Assembly (NCBI GenBank): GCA_033002965.1
Contig: JAURVB010014092.1
Coordinates: 26,924-90,923, forward strand
Reading direction: 5' to 3'
DNA from: Piper betle
Lineage: Eukaryota > Streptophyta > Magnoliopsida > Piperales > Piperaceae
DNA: 64,000 nucleotides
Position numbers and translations under genes: made by a program. Below are positions 11,537 to 23,500 of the stretch, in pieces (position 1 is the first letter of the stretch; each line of letters begins with the position of its first letter). The notes under the pieces were generated by a model, which was given only the letters and a program-made list of their open reading frames with translations, was not told where the DNA came from and did no database searches.

Positions 11537-14500
11537 ATGGACCCGCTCGGCCCCCAGCTCCGACGCCGGTGAGAAGTCGGCCGGCGACAACCACCCCGCC
11601 GGCTACGCCCCCTACCCTCAGATCGACCCCCACGACATCGCCACCCCTCCAATCGACTACGGCAACGCTCCTCCCCCAGCTGCCACCACCATGCAGCCCG
11701 GATCCAATCCCTACGTCTCCTCCTCCCCGCCCCTCCCTCCACTGGCAATACTGCCAAGAGTTAGCCTCGCTTTTCTCCCTTTTTTATTTATTTATTTCTG
11801 TTTTTGATTCGTATTTTATAAAATTCCTATACTAATATAGGGCGTTTGGTTGCAATAGAAAAGTTTACATGAAATTTCTAGAAAATAATGATGTAAAAAG
11901 TGGCCGAACTTATTTTGGAGCTAATTTCAAAAGATTCTAACAGTTTTAAAAAATATTTTAGAATCAACCAAATAATATGCATGTACTTTATCTAGAACTA
12001 TGTACTCACATTTGAATTGCTATTTCATCGCTTAGAATTTTGCCACGTCTTTTGGTTTTCGATAATTAAACCATGCATAAAATATTTTTGCTGATTTATT
12101 ATTAAAATACTACAATTTTTGTAACACCCCATTTCAGCTCACCCGTGAACCGACCTGGAAATGTTACCGCCGACCGAACTGTTCGTTAATCTACTAGATT
12201 CGGTTAAGCCGACCTGGATCTACTCTCGGCGTCTCAAGATGGAGATGTAAATATGAAATGCATGAATGAGAACAATTAGATTCTAACGGAATCCTACATG
12301 CATGCCATAACGTGCAAGCAAAGACAAGACAAAACAATAAATGAGAAACCAAAAGAAAATATATCTACTACGGAAAAACGGACAAAGTTTCCCCTAAAAG
12401 TGCAATAGGGGCTAACCTATCCACAACAAGGGTATATAAATATTTTGTCAAAATACGATAAAACATAACAATCTACCATGGCAATCAATCACCATCTCAT
12501 TCATTTTTACCTGAGCCGAGTCTGAACTCCAAGGCTCCCTGCTCATTCACATCTATCCGTTCATTTCATAACAGGCAAATTATCAAGACAAAAATATTCT
12601 AACAATCATTTACATAGCAATAACACACCGTCATTATACGTTACACACGGCAGGTACATGTGTGCGCGGTTCCGTGCTGCTCCTCCGCAGTCTCGACAGC
12701 TTTCATCGCTCGCATTCCTCACCTACATATATATAGAAAAACCGTCAGTAACGAGTGTTACCGGCCCGGAAAATAACTAATATCAATCTGGCACAGGAGA
12801 GCAAACTCTCCTGTTGAATAAAAACCATATACTTCCTCAAGAACTCTCATCAGGGCACATACGGGAGTCGTCGCCCTCGGGTCGACAGCGTCCCCCTTTC
12901 TTTCTCATTCTCATACCTTGGTCATTTCTCTATCGCTTCTCGCATCAAATCTCATTCCTTACCGCCCTCTACACCTTCCATATTACTCCTGGCCTTGAGC
13001 ACAAAGGCCGAGCACTCTCAGGCAGTCGCCTTCGGTACCCTTTGAACCACAAGTCTAGACATGCGCTACATTGCAGTACCGGTAAACCTCCACACTTCTC
13101 TGGGTTTGAGGAACTCAAAGGTGGAGTTGTCCGGATCCTTCGGGAACGAAGTGGGTTCTCCCCAGCTCTAGAGCCCGCTCTTCCGAGCACACACCCTATC
13201 TGAAGGCATGGCCGTAAGTAACCCTCATTCTATCTCTCACCGAAAACGCAAAAACTATATATATATAGGCCTGGGTTGGGATTTATTGTAACACCACAAA
13301 TCCGGTTCAAGCTCGTGAACCGAACCGGCATGTTACAGGCCCCGGTTAGGTCGGCTAACCCGAACCTAACTCATGCGGATCTAGGGGTGCTAATTGAGCG
13401 AGCGAGCCGAGCTCAACATGTGTTCGAACTCGGCTCGAATAATTCGAAACTCGTTCGAACTCGACTCGAGATCGAACGAGTTTTGGACATACATGCTCGA
13501 GTTCGACTCGAATATCTTTTATGTGTTCGAGCTCGACTCGAGCTCGAATATACTTAAACTGTTTATTTTTGTGAGCTCGTTCGCCAGCTCGTTCGTTAGC
13601 TCGAAACCAGCTCGATTAAAAGTCAAAAATACCTCACTTAAAAAAAAAGTGAGGCCAATGTGGTTTGAACCCACAACCTTGAAGTCATCAAGGTGAATAC
13701 TTACCATCTCAACTATCTTGCTTCTTTGTTATTATATTTCATATATATATATATAATATAAAGACTATATTATTATATTATTTTATCGAGTCGAGTTCGA
13801 GTCGAACTACGAAGCAGTCACGAGTTCGAGTTATAATCCGAGTCGAGTCGAGTCGAACACGACCTTGCTCAAGCTCGGCTCGTAAGATTCGAGTTCGAGT
13901 CGAGTTCGAGTCGGGCATTTAAATGTCGAGTTTCGAGTCGAGTCAAGCCGAGCCGAACGCTAAATGCTCACGAGCTGGCTCGCTCAATTAGCAACCCTAT
14001 GCGGATCCAATCTCGGCGTCTTAAGATGAAGATACGATCCATCATGAACGAATAAATGCGCAAAATCCTAACATGGTACTACATGGATGACATGCAACCT
14101 AAATTTCACACCAACACAATTACAATCAAAATTAGTAAAAATTCTAAAATGAAAGGAACAGAATTTCCCCTAAAAATGCAATTAGGGGCCACCCTGTCAA
14201 AATCGTATATTCAAACATATATACGTATAGCAACAATAGCATTCACACATACTTTTGATCTATTATATTCATCATTCTCTGAACTTTGGATCCTAACCCA
14301 TCACACTTTTGCTGCGCTACTCTGATCATTTCACATTCTATCATGTCTCATGCATTTGAACATGTCATTCACAATATAATAACATAATAATACAATATTA
14401 AACATTCAGAAATCTAACATGTGTGTGCACAAGACCTCATTGCTCCTCCGTCCAAGCTGGCTCATCCATCTCGTGCTTATCACCTACATATATATAAGAA

Positions 14501-17500
14501 AAACGTCAGTAACAAGCGTTACTGGTCCGGAAAATAAAATAACTATAACAAACTGGCTATGAGAGCAAACTCTCATCTGAAAGAAAATATCATACTCCAC
14601 GTGAACACTCTGAAGGGCACTATTGAGGAGCCACTGGGCTGCAGACCCGGTAGCATCCCGAACTTACTGCTCTGCTGCTGGTACTGTGCTACTCTCAGCA
14701 CTTCTTTTTCAGTACTTCTCGTGAAACTTTATCCTAAGCCCTCTCCGTACCTCCATATTTCTCCTGGCCTTGAGCACGAAGGCCGAGTACTCTCAGGCAG
14801 TCGCCTTTAGTACCCTTTGAACCACAAGTCCGGACATGCGCTGTACTAAACAGTACCCGTAAACCTCCACGTTCTCCGGGTGTGAGGAACTCAAACGCGG
14901 AGTTATCAGGATCCCTCGGGAATGGAACAGTCCGCTGGCACTAATCCAGAGCCCGCTTTGACTGTCACGGCATCCTCTGCATGGTACGTGCAGTCGATTT
15001 CTCCATCTCTCGTCTCACAGAAACACGAAAACTATATATATAGAGGCTTGGGTAGGGAGTTACATAATAGGCCCGAAGGCAACTTTTGGTGGATCTTGTT
15101 TTCGAAATCAACCTCGAGGGATCTCATCCTCGAGGGGTTATTAATCCGGAAAATGTTCGATTAAATGGCCCGAGTTAAGTGGGATCCGATAAAACGCCAC
15201 TTAACCCGTCCTGCAGACAATAAATCAAACATACAATAGAAAAGATTAAAACAGACGAGTCCTAAACGGACCTGGTAGAAGCTCCAAGCGTGTCATCGCG
15301 CCTAGGCGGCGAGCTCCTACTCCGTACCTATACATCAAAACTAAATAATAACGCCTGCTAACTACATGATGCATCAAACTCAATAAACATCAATCACAAC
15401 CAATAATCATAAATATGAAAATAATTCTAACTCATCCTATTCCTACCAATTTTATTATATTTTTCCTAAGTTACATTACTCGGTTAGCATGCTCAACTTA
15501 CTTACTTCATTAAATCACTTAACCTCCATAAACTATCAATCACATCATGTAACTTATCACTTCATCACTTATCCTCCATTCACTATCGATCACATCATAA
15601 ATCCTAGCATGTTGTGCTAACAATCATCATCAACTTTAAATAAATCAATCAGAGGTAATTATACCTCACATCGTCGACGATTGGCGACGGCTAGGGTTCC
15701 GTCGCGCGTCTCAGAGCTCAAATTCGGTGCTCATCGACGTCCGAAGATCGATCGGGCTTGTAACACCCCAAATCCGGTTCACACTCGTGAACCGAACCGG
15801 CATGTTACAGGCCCCGGTTAGGTCGGCTAACCCGAACCTAACTCATGCGGATCCAATCTCGGCGTCTTAAGATGAAGATACGACTCCATCATGAATGGAT
15901 AAATGCGCAAAATCCTAACATGGTACTACATGAATGACATGCAACTTAAATTTCACACCAACACAATTACGATCAAAATTCGTAAAAATTATAAAATGAA
16001 AGGGACAGAATTTCCCCTAAAAGTGCAATTAGGGGCCACCCTGTCAAAATCAGTATATACAAATATATATACATATATCAACAATTTCATTCACACATAA
16101 TTCTAATCTACTATATTCATCATTCTCTGAACTTTGGGTCCGAACCCATCACACTTTTGCTGCGCTACTCTGATCATTTCATCATTCATATCATTGTCAT
16201 GCATCAAACATTTAATCATAGTCATTCACAAAATAATAACATAATAACACAATATTAAACATTCAGAAATCTAACATGTGTGTGCACAAGACCTCATTGC
16301 TCCTCCGTCCTGGCCGGCCCATCCATCTCGTGCTTATCACCTACATATATATAAGAAAAACGTCAGTAACAAGCGTTACTGGTCCGGAAAATAAAATAAC
16401 TATAACAAACTGGCTATGAGAGCAAACTCTCATCTGAAAGAAAACATCATACTCCACGTGAACACTCTGAAGGGCACTACTGAGGAGCCACTGGGCTGCA
16501 GACCCGGTAGCATCCCGAACTTACTGCTCTGCTGCTGGTACTGTGCTACTCTCAGCACTTCTTTTTCAGTACTTCTCGTGAAACTTTATCCTAAGCCCTC
16601 TCCTTACCTCCATATTTCTCCTGGCCTTGAGCACGAAGGCCGAGTACTCTCAGGCAGTCGCCTTTAGTACCCTTTGAACCACAAGTCCGGACATGCGCTG
16701 TACTAAACAGTACCCGTAAACCTCCACGTTCTCCGGGTGTGAGGAACTCAAACGCGGAGTTGTCAGGATCCCTCGGGAATGGAACAGTCCGCTGGCACTA
16801 ATCCAGAGCCCGCTTTGACTGTCACGGCATCCTCTGCATGGTACGTGCAGTCGATTTCTCCATCTCTCGTCTCACTGAAAACTCGATAAACTACTATATA
16901 TATAGGCCTGGGTAGGGATTCATATAATAGGCCCGAAGGCAACTTGTGGTGGATCTTGTTTTCGAAATCATCCTCGAGGGATCTCATCCTCGAGGGGTTA
17001 TTAATCCGGAAAATGTTCGGTTAAATGGCCCGAGTTAAGTGGGATCCGATAAAACGCCACTTAACCCGTCCTGCAGACAATAAATTAAACATACAATAGA
17101 AAAGCGTAAAACAAGACGAGTCCTAAACGGACCTGGTAGAAGCTCCAAGCGTGTCATCGCGCCTAGGCGGCAAGCTCCTACTCCGTACCTACACATCAAA
17201 ACTAAATACTAACGCCCGCTAACTAAATGATGCATCAAATCCGACATGACCATCACACCATAATACCAACATTAACCATAACAATCAATAATTATAAATA
17301 TGAATATAATTCTAACTCATCCTATTCCTACCAATTTTATTATATTTTTCTTAAGTTACATTACTCGATTAGCATGCTCAACTCGATCTACCTCATTAGA
17401 TCACCTACATTCATCCATTCAAATCATACATATCATTACTTCTTTCATGCTCGAACTTTTATCATGCCAATCAATCAATCCTATCATACTGTGCTAACAA

Positions 17501-20500
17501 TCATTAATTTTAAACAATCAAATTAGAGGTAATTATACCTCACGTCGTCGGCAATCGGCGACGGCTAGGGTTCCATCGCGCGTCTCGGAGCTCAAATTCG
17601 GCGCTCATCGGCGTCCGAAGCTCGATCGGGCTCCACTGGGTGAGCCCCGCGGAAGATCCGGTGAATTCCGGCGAATTCCAGAAATTCCGATTTTCCGGCG
17701 GTTTTCCGGCAGCTATTGGCGGTTTTCCGGCGACTTCCGGTGGTTTTCCGGCGACAATCGCCGGCGGCGTCTACTAGCTGGATAGGGGTCATGTAGGGTA
17801 CCATTGAAACCGGCTCGGCGAGCCCGACTCATCTACAAGGTCGATGCGGCCAACGGAGGTGGCGGCTCGCCGGAAAATGCATAAAACAGAGGCCGGCCGT
17901 GGTGGTGTGGAGATCCGGCCGGGATGGGCGGCGCTGGCCTCCGTTCCGGTCGGGGAGGGTCACTGGGTGGTCGCTGGTGCTGAGGCGACCACCTGATCGT
18001 GGCGGCGACGGTCGCCGGCGGCGAAATCGACGACGGAAACGCAACGCGGCGCGGCGATTGGCGAGGCGTTCCGGCGTCGCGGCGGCCACATGGTGGCCGG
18101 ACCTGGTCGGGGCAGCACGGCGACGCCATGGGGGGCTGGGCGGCGTCGAACGGCGGCCAGGCGGCGTCGGCGGTGGCGGCGGTGGCGCGCGAACAGGGAC
18201 GGCGCGGGCGAGGGTTTGGGCGCGGGGGAAGAAAAGATCGGGGTGAAAATGGGTGGCAAACTCGTAAATAATACTTGACTCGTCTCCTGCTCGAGTCAGG
18301 TATCATAACTAACTCGTATTAAATCCTAAAAAAATTCATAAAAATCGGGAAAAATCCCGTAAAATCAAACAACACCAAAAAAATTATAATGATATGCTCT
18401 AGAACTATCAACCCACCCAAAATGCCCGCGACGCGTCCTAACGCGGTAAACGGCCTAAAACTAATTCTACGATCCACTATATATAAAATAAAAAAAATCA
18501 CTGGCATACTCTCATATATTCTGATAACTCATTCTGTTCTGCTGTATTCATGACGTTATCATCATATATTTGGGTACGCATGACCCTCATAGCTCATACA
18601 CGCGACCGGCGTCGGCTTGGTACACGTGTCCTGAAACTGACTCAACTCGAAAAATAACGGTCGACCCGACCGGTTCTGAATATAAAACCCTAACTCGAAT
18701 CGTGGGTTTTACAGGGCTCCACTGGGTGAGCCCCGCGGAAGATCTGGTGAATTCCAGCGAATTCCAGAAATTCCGATTTTCTGGCGGTTTTTCGGCAGCT
18801 ATTGGCGGTTTTCCGGCGACTTCTGGTGGTTTTCCGGCGACAATCACCGGCGGCGTCTACTAGCTGGATAGGGGTCATGTAGGGTACCATTGGAACTGGC
18901 TCGGCGAGCCCGACTCATCTACAAGGTCGATGCGGCCAACGGAGGTGGCGGCTCGCTGAAAAATGCATAAAACAGAGCGGCGGCGTTGGGTCGCTAAATC
19001 CGGCCGGCCAGTGCGGCGATGCCCTCCGTTCCGGTCGGGGAAGGTCGCTGGAAGGCTGAGGGTGCTGAGGCGAGTGACCGATCGCGGCGGCGCTGGTCGC
19101 CGGCGGTGGAATCGGTGATGGAAGCGCAACGCGGGCACGACATCGCGGCGTGGCTTCCTCGCGTCGCGGCGGTCCGACAGGGGCCGGACCTGGTCGGGGC
19201 AGCACGGGAACGGCGTCGCCGAGCTGGGCGGCGTCAGTCGACGGCCGGGCGGCGCCGACAACGGCGGCAGTGGCGCGCGAACAGGGGCGGTGCAGCACGA
19301 GGGTTTGGGCGTGGGGGAGAAAAGGTCGAGGGTGTGTGTGGTGGCAAACTCGTAAATATTACTTGACTCGTCTCCGGCTCGAGTTAAGTATAATAACTAA
19401 GTCGTATTAAATCCTAAAAAAATTCATAAAAATCGGGAAAAATCCCGTAAAATCAAACAACACCACAACATTATAATGATATGCTCTATGACTAACAACC
19501 CACCCAGACTGCCCGAACGCATCCTAACGCGGTAACGGCCTAATACTAATTATACGATCAACTATATATAACAATAATAAAAAAATGACTGGCATACTCT
19601 CATATATCTGATAACTCATTCTGTTCTGCTGTGTTCATGACGTTATCATCATATACTTGGGTACGCATGACCCTCATAGCTCATACACGCGACTGGCATC
19701 GGCTCGGTACACGTGTCCTGAAACTGACTCAACTCGAAAATAACGGTCGAACCGACCGGTTCTGAATATAAAACCCTGACTCGAATCGTGGGATTTACAT
19801 TTATACAATAGGCACGAAGTGTAAAACCTGTGACTCGAGTCAAAGTTTTACGGGAGCGAACCAATCGGTTCAACCGTTGGTTCGAGTCGAGTCAGTTTCA
19901 TGAACCGCGTGCTGAGTCGAGGCCAGCCGTGAGTTATGAGCGATGAGAGTCAGGTGTACCTGAATATATGATGATAACGTCGAAAAGATGGTGAGATATG
20001 AGTTATCAAAATATATGAAAGTATGCAGTATTTTTTCTTTTTTATATGTTTGATCGTAGAAATAGTTTTAGGCTGCATAACGCGTTAGGACGCGTTGGAT
20101 TATATTCGGGTGGGTTATTAGTCATAGAGCATGTCATTTGGATGTTGTTGTGTTTGTTTTATTTTATGGAATTTTTTCATATTTTTCTAGATTTTTTAGA
20201 ATTTATTACGAACTAGTTATTATTTTGACTCGAGCAGGAATCGAGTCAATACTTATTTACGAAACTACCACTAAAGCATTTCTTTTCCCTCCCAACCCTT
20301 TTTCACCCAAACCCTCGCCGTTGTGTGCTGCTGCCGCTGCCGCCGACGCCGCACTGCCACCGATTGACGCCGCTCTGCCTTGCCGTGCCATCGCTGTGCC
20401 ACCACGACCGACCCCGGCCACCGATCGCCTGCCGGCGCGCTGCCGCGATGCCACGAAGCCGCCTCTCGGACCGGATTCTGCAGCCGTTCGGTTACCGTCG

Positions 20501-23500
20501 CCGCCGCTATCACCACCAGTCTCACCCTCTCGCTATCGCCGACATTTCCCCCACCATTCTGAGCGCCGTCGAGGCCGGCCGCAGCCCCGATCGGAGCACG
20601 TCGCCTCATACAGCCATCACCACCCCAGCTGCTTTGTTTGACACCACCATTGGACCAAGCTCGTCGAGCTGGTGCCGATAGACCCCCTGATTGCCCCGTC
20701 CCGAATCATCGCCAGAAAACCGTCGAAATTCGCCGGAAAACTACCGACACTCGCCGAAAAATTGGATTCGTGGGAAATTCACCGGATCATCCCCCGAATG
20801 CACCCGGTCCAATCTGATCGGACTTCGGATGCCGCTAGGTGCCGAGTTCGAGTTTCGAGCCACGAAAAGAAACCCTAGCCGTCGCCGATTTTCAACGATA
20901 CGAGGTATAATTTATTTTAACTTAATTATTTGAAAGTATTGATTATTAGAATTACATGCTAGGATTGGTGAATTGTGTGTTATAATAATATATATAAATG
21001 TAGATTTGATTAAGGATAAATTGCGAAATTTGTTTGATTGAGTGGTGTTAAAAATGGAGGCTAAGAAACTAATTAGGGTAACTAGGTAATGATCATGATC
21101 TAATGCAAACTAGCCTAAGTAGACTTGCTAGAATTGATATAGGTTGATGTGTGTTGATTGATGCGTGATTGTGTTGATTGTGTGTGCATGCTATAAGATG
21201 TGTGATTCATCATGCGGGTGTTAGTTTTTAGCTTGATTGTGTAGGTACGGTGTAGGAGCTTGCCGCCTAGGCGCGTGGACCCGTTTGGAGCTTCTACCAG
21301 GTCCGTTTAGGACTCGTTCTCTGTTTTTACGCTATTCTATTGTGTATTTGATTTATTACATGCAGGACATGTTAAGTGGCATTTTATCGGATCCCACTTA
21401 ACTCGGGCCATTTAGCCAATAATTTTCTGGATTAATAACCCTCGAGGATGAGATCCCTCGAGTTTGTTTTCGAACTTCAGATCCAGCTCACGTTGCCTTC
21501 GGGCCTATTGTATAAATCCCAACCCAGACCTATATATATGTATAGTTTTCGCATTTTTGTGAGAGATTGAATGAGGAAATCCGACTACCGTGCTACGCGA
21601 GCGGGCACGTGTGAGTCGATAGTGGGCTCTGGAATGGTGTACAAGCCGTTTCATTCCCGAGGGATCCTGACAACTCCACCTTTGAGTTCCTCAAACCCGG
21701 AGAAGTGTGGAGGTTCACGGGTACTGCATTGCAGCGCATGTCTAGACTTGTGGTTTCAAAGGGTACTGAAGGCGACTGCCTGAGAGTACTCGGCCTTCGT
21801 GCTCAAGGCCAGGAGTAATATGGAAGGTGCAGAGGGCGGAAAGGAATGAGATTTGATGCGAGAAGCGATGGAGAAATGGCTGAGGTATGAGAATGTGAAA
21901 GATAGGGGGATGCTGTCGACCCGAGGGCGACGGCTCCCGTATGTGCCCTGATGAGAGTTCTTGAGGAAGTATATGATTTTCATTCAACAAGAGAGTTTGC
22001 TCTCTTGTGCCAGATTGATATTAGTTATTTTACGGGTCGGTAACACTCGTTACTGACGGTTTTTCTATATATATGTAGGTGAGAAATGCGAGGGATGAAA
22101 GCTGTCGGGACTGCGGAGGAGCAGCACAGAACCGCGCACACATGTACCTGCCGCGTGTAATCTATAATGACGGTGTGTTATTGCTACGTGAATGATAATT
22201 TTGATGTGTTTGTTTAGATAAATTGCTTGATATGAAATGAATGGATAAATGTGAATGAGTAGTGAGTTTGGAGTTCAGGCTCGGTTCAATTGAAACGAAA
22301 GAGATAATGATGAATGCTACGGTAGATTATCATGTTTTATCGTATTTTGATAAAATATTTATATACCCTTGTTGTGGATAATTTTTAATTAAAAATTTCT
22401 TGCCGTTGCATGGTTTTGTTTTGCTTGCACATCATAGCATGCATGTAGGACTACGTTAGAACCCACGCATCCCATCCATGCATTTCATGTTTGCATCTCT
22501 ATCTTGAGACACCGAGGGCAGATCCGGGTCGGCTTAACCGAACCCAGTAGATTAGCTAATGGTTCGGTCGCCGGTGACATTTCCGGGTCGGTTCACGGGT
22601 GAGCCGAAATGGGGTGTTACACGAAGGCATCGTGAGCTGGATCTGAAGTTCGAAAACAAACTCGAGGGATCTCATCCTCAAGGGTTATTAATCCGTAAAA
22701 AGAACAGTTGGCTAAATGACCCGAGTTAAGTGGGATCCGATAAAATGCCACTTAACTCATCCTGCACATGATAAATCAAATACACAATAGAATAGCGTAA
22801 AAACAAAGAACGAGTCCTAAACGGACCTGGTAGAAGCTCCAAACGGGTCCACGTGCCTAGGCAGCGAGCTCCTACACCGTACCTACATAATCAAGCTAAA
22901 AACTAACGCCCGCATGATGAATCACACATCTTATAGCATGCACACACAATCAACACAATCACGTATCAATCAACACACATCAGCCTATATCAATTCTAGC
23001 AAGTCTACTTAGGCTAGTTTGCATTAGATCATGATCATTACCTAGTTACCCTAATTAGTTTCTTAGCCTCTATTTTTAACACCACTCAATCAACAAATTT
23101 CATATTTTATCCTTAATCAAATCTACATTTATATATATTATTATAACACACAATTCACCAATCCTAAAATGTAATTCTAATAATCAATACTTTCAAATAA
23201 TTAAGTTAAAATAAATTATACCTCGCTTCGTCAAAAATTGGCGACGGCTAGGGTTTCCGTTTCGTGGCTCAAAACTCGAATTCGGCACCTAGCGGTGTCC
23301 GAAGTCCTATCAGATTAGACCGGGTGCGTTCGGCGGATGATCCGGCGAATTTCCCATGAATCCAATTTTCCGGCGGTTCCGGCGATTTTCCGGCGAGTGT
23401 CAGCAGTTTTCGGCGGATTCCGGCGATTTCTGGCGATGATTCGGGACGGGGCAATCAGGGGGTCTATCGGCACCAGCTTGACGAGCTTGGTCCAATGGTA

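Larger units (their letters stand above)
15759..18713 (+). mobile_element. LTR-like element E2, complete copy nested in E1 (2955 bp)
   Basis: An uninterrupted reference copy: TGTAACACCCC at 15759 to GGGTTTTACA at 18713, flanked by GGGCT at 15754-15758 and 18714-18718. Its insertion point explains why the two E1 halves look like tandem repeats of E2. It holds a GC-rich, Pro/Arg-coding-looking block (17590-18250), a TATA-like tract near 16895, and several hairpins, but no retroviral-type protein. Confidence 0.92.
13287..19799 (+). mobile_element. LTR-like element E1, nested in E0 and itself split by E2 and R2
   Basis: It starts TGTAACACC at 13287 and ends GGATTTACA at 19799, flanked by TTTAT at 13282-13286 and 19800-19804. 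Removing E2 (with one GGGCT copy) and R2 (with one 8-bp duplication) leaves about 2.93 kb collinear with E2. No coding capacity. Confidence 0.88.

Noticed and set aside
17829..18306. Overlapping Arg/Pro/Ala-rich ORFs on both strands
   Set aside because: They lie in the GC-rich block of E2; all six frames are open because of composition, and no family motif is present.
15759..19799. Tandem duplication reading (part 1, part 1, part 2, part 2) of the LTR-like sequence
   Set aside because: GGGCT is duplicated exactly at both edges of 15759-18713, so insertion of one copy into another explains the pattern without any duplication event.
20138..20681. ORFs of 112-167 codons in E3
   Set aside because: Same GC-rich block in another copy; no conserved frame between copies and no gag or pol motif.
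12120..22621. A very large palindrome formed by E0 and E3
   Set aside because: Each arm has its own target duplication; it is two independent insertions in opposite orientation.
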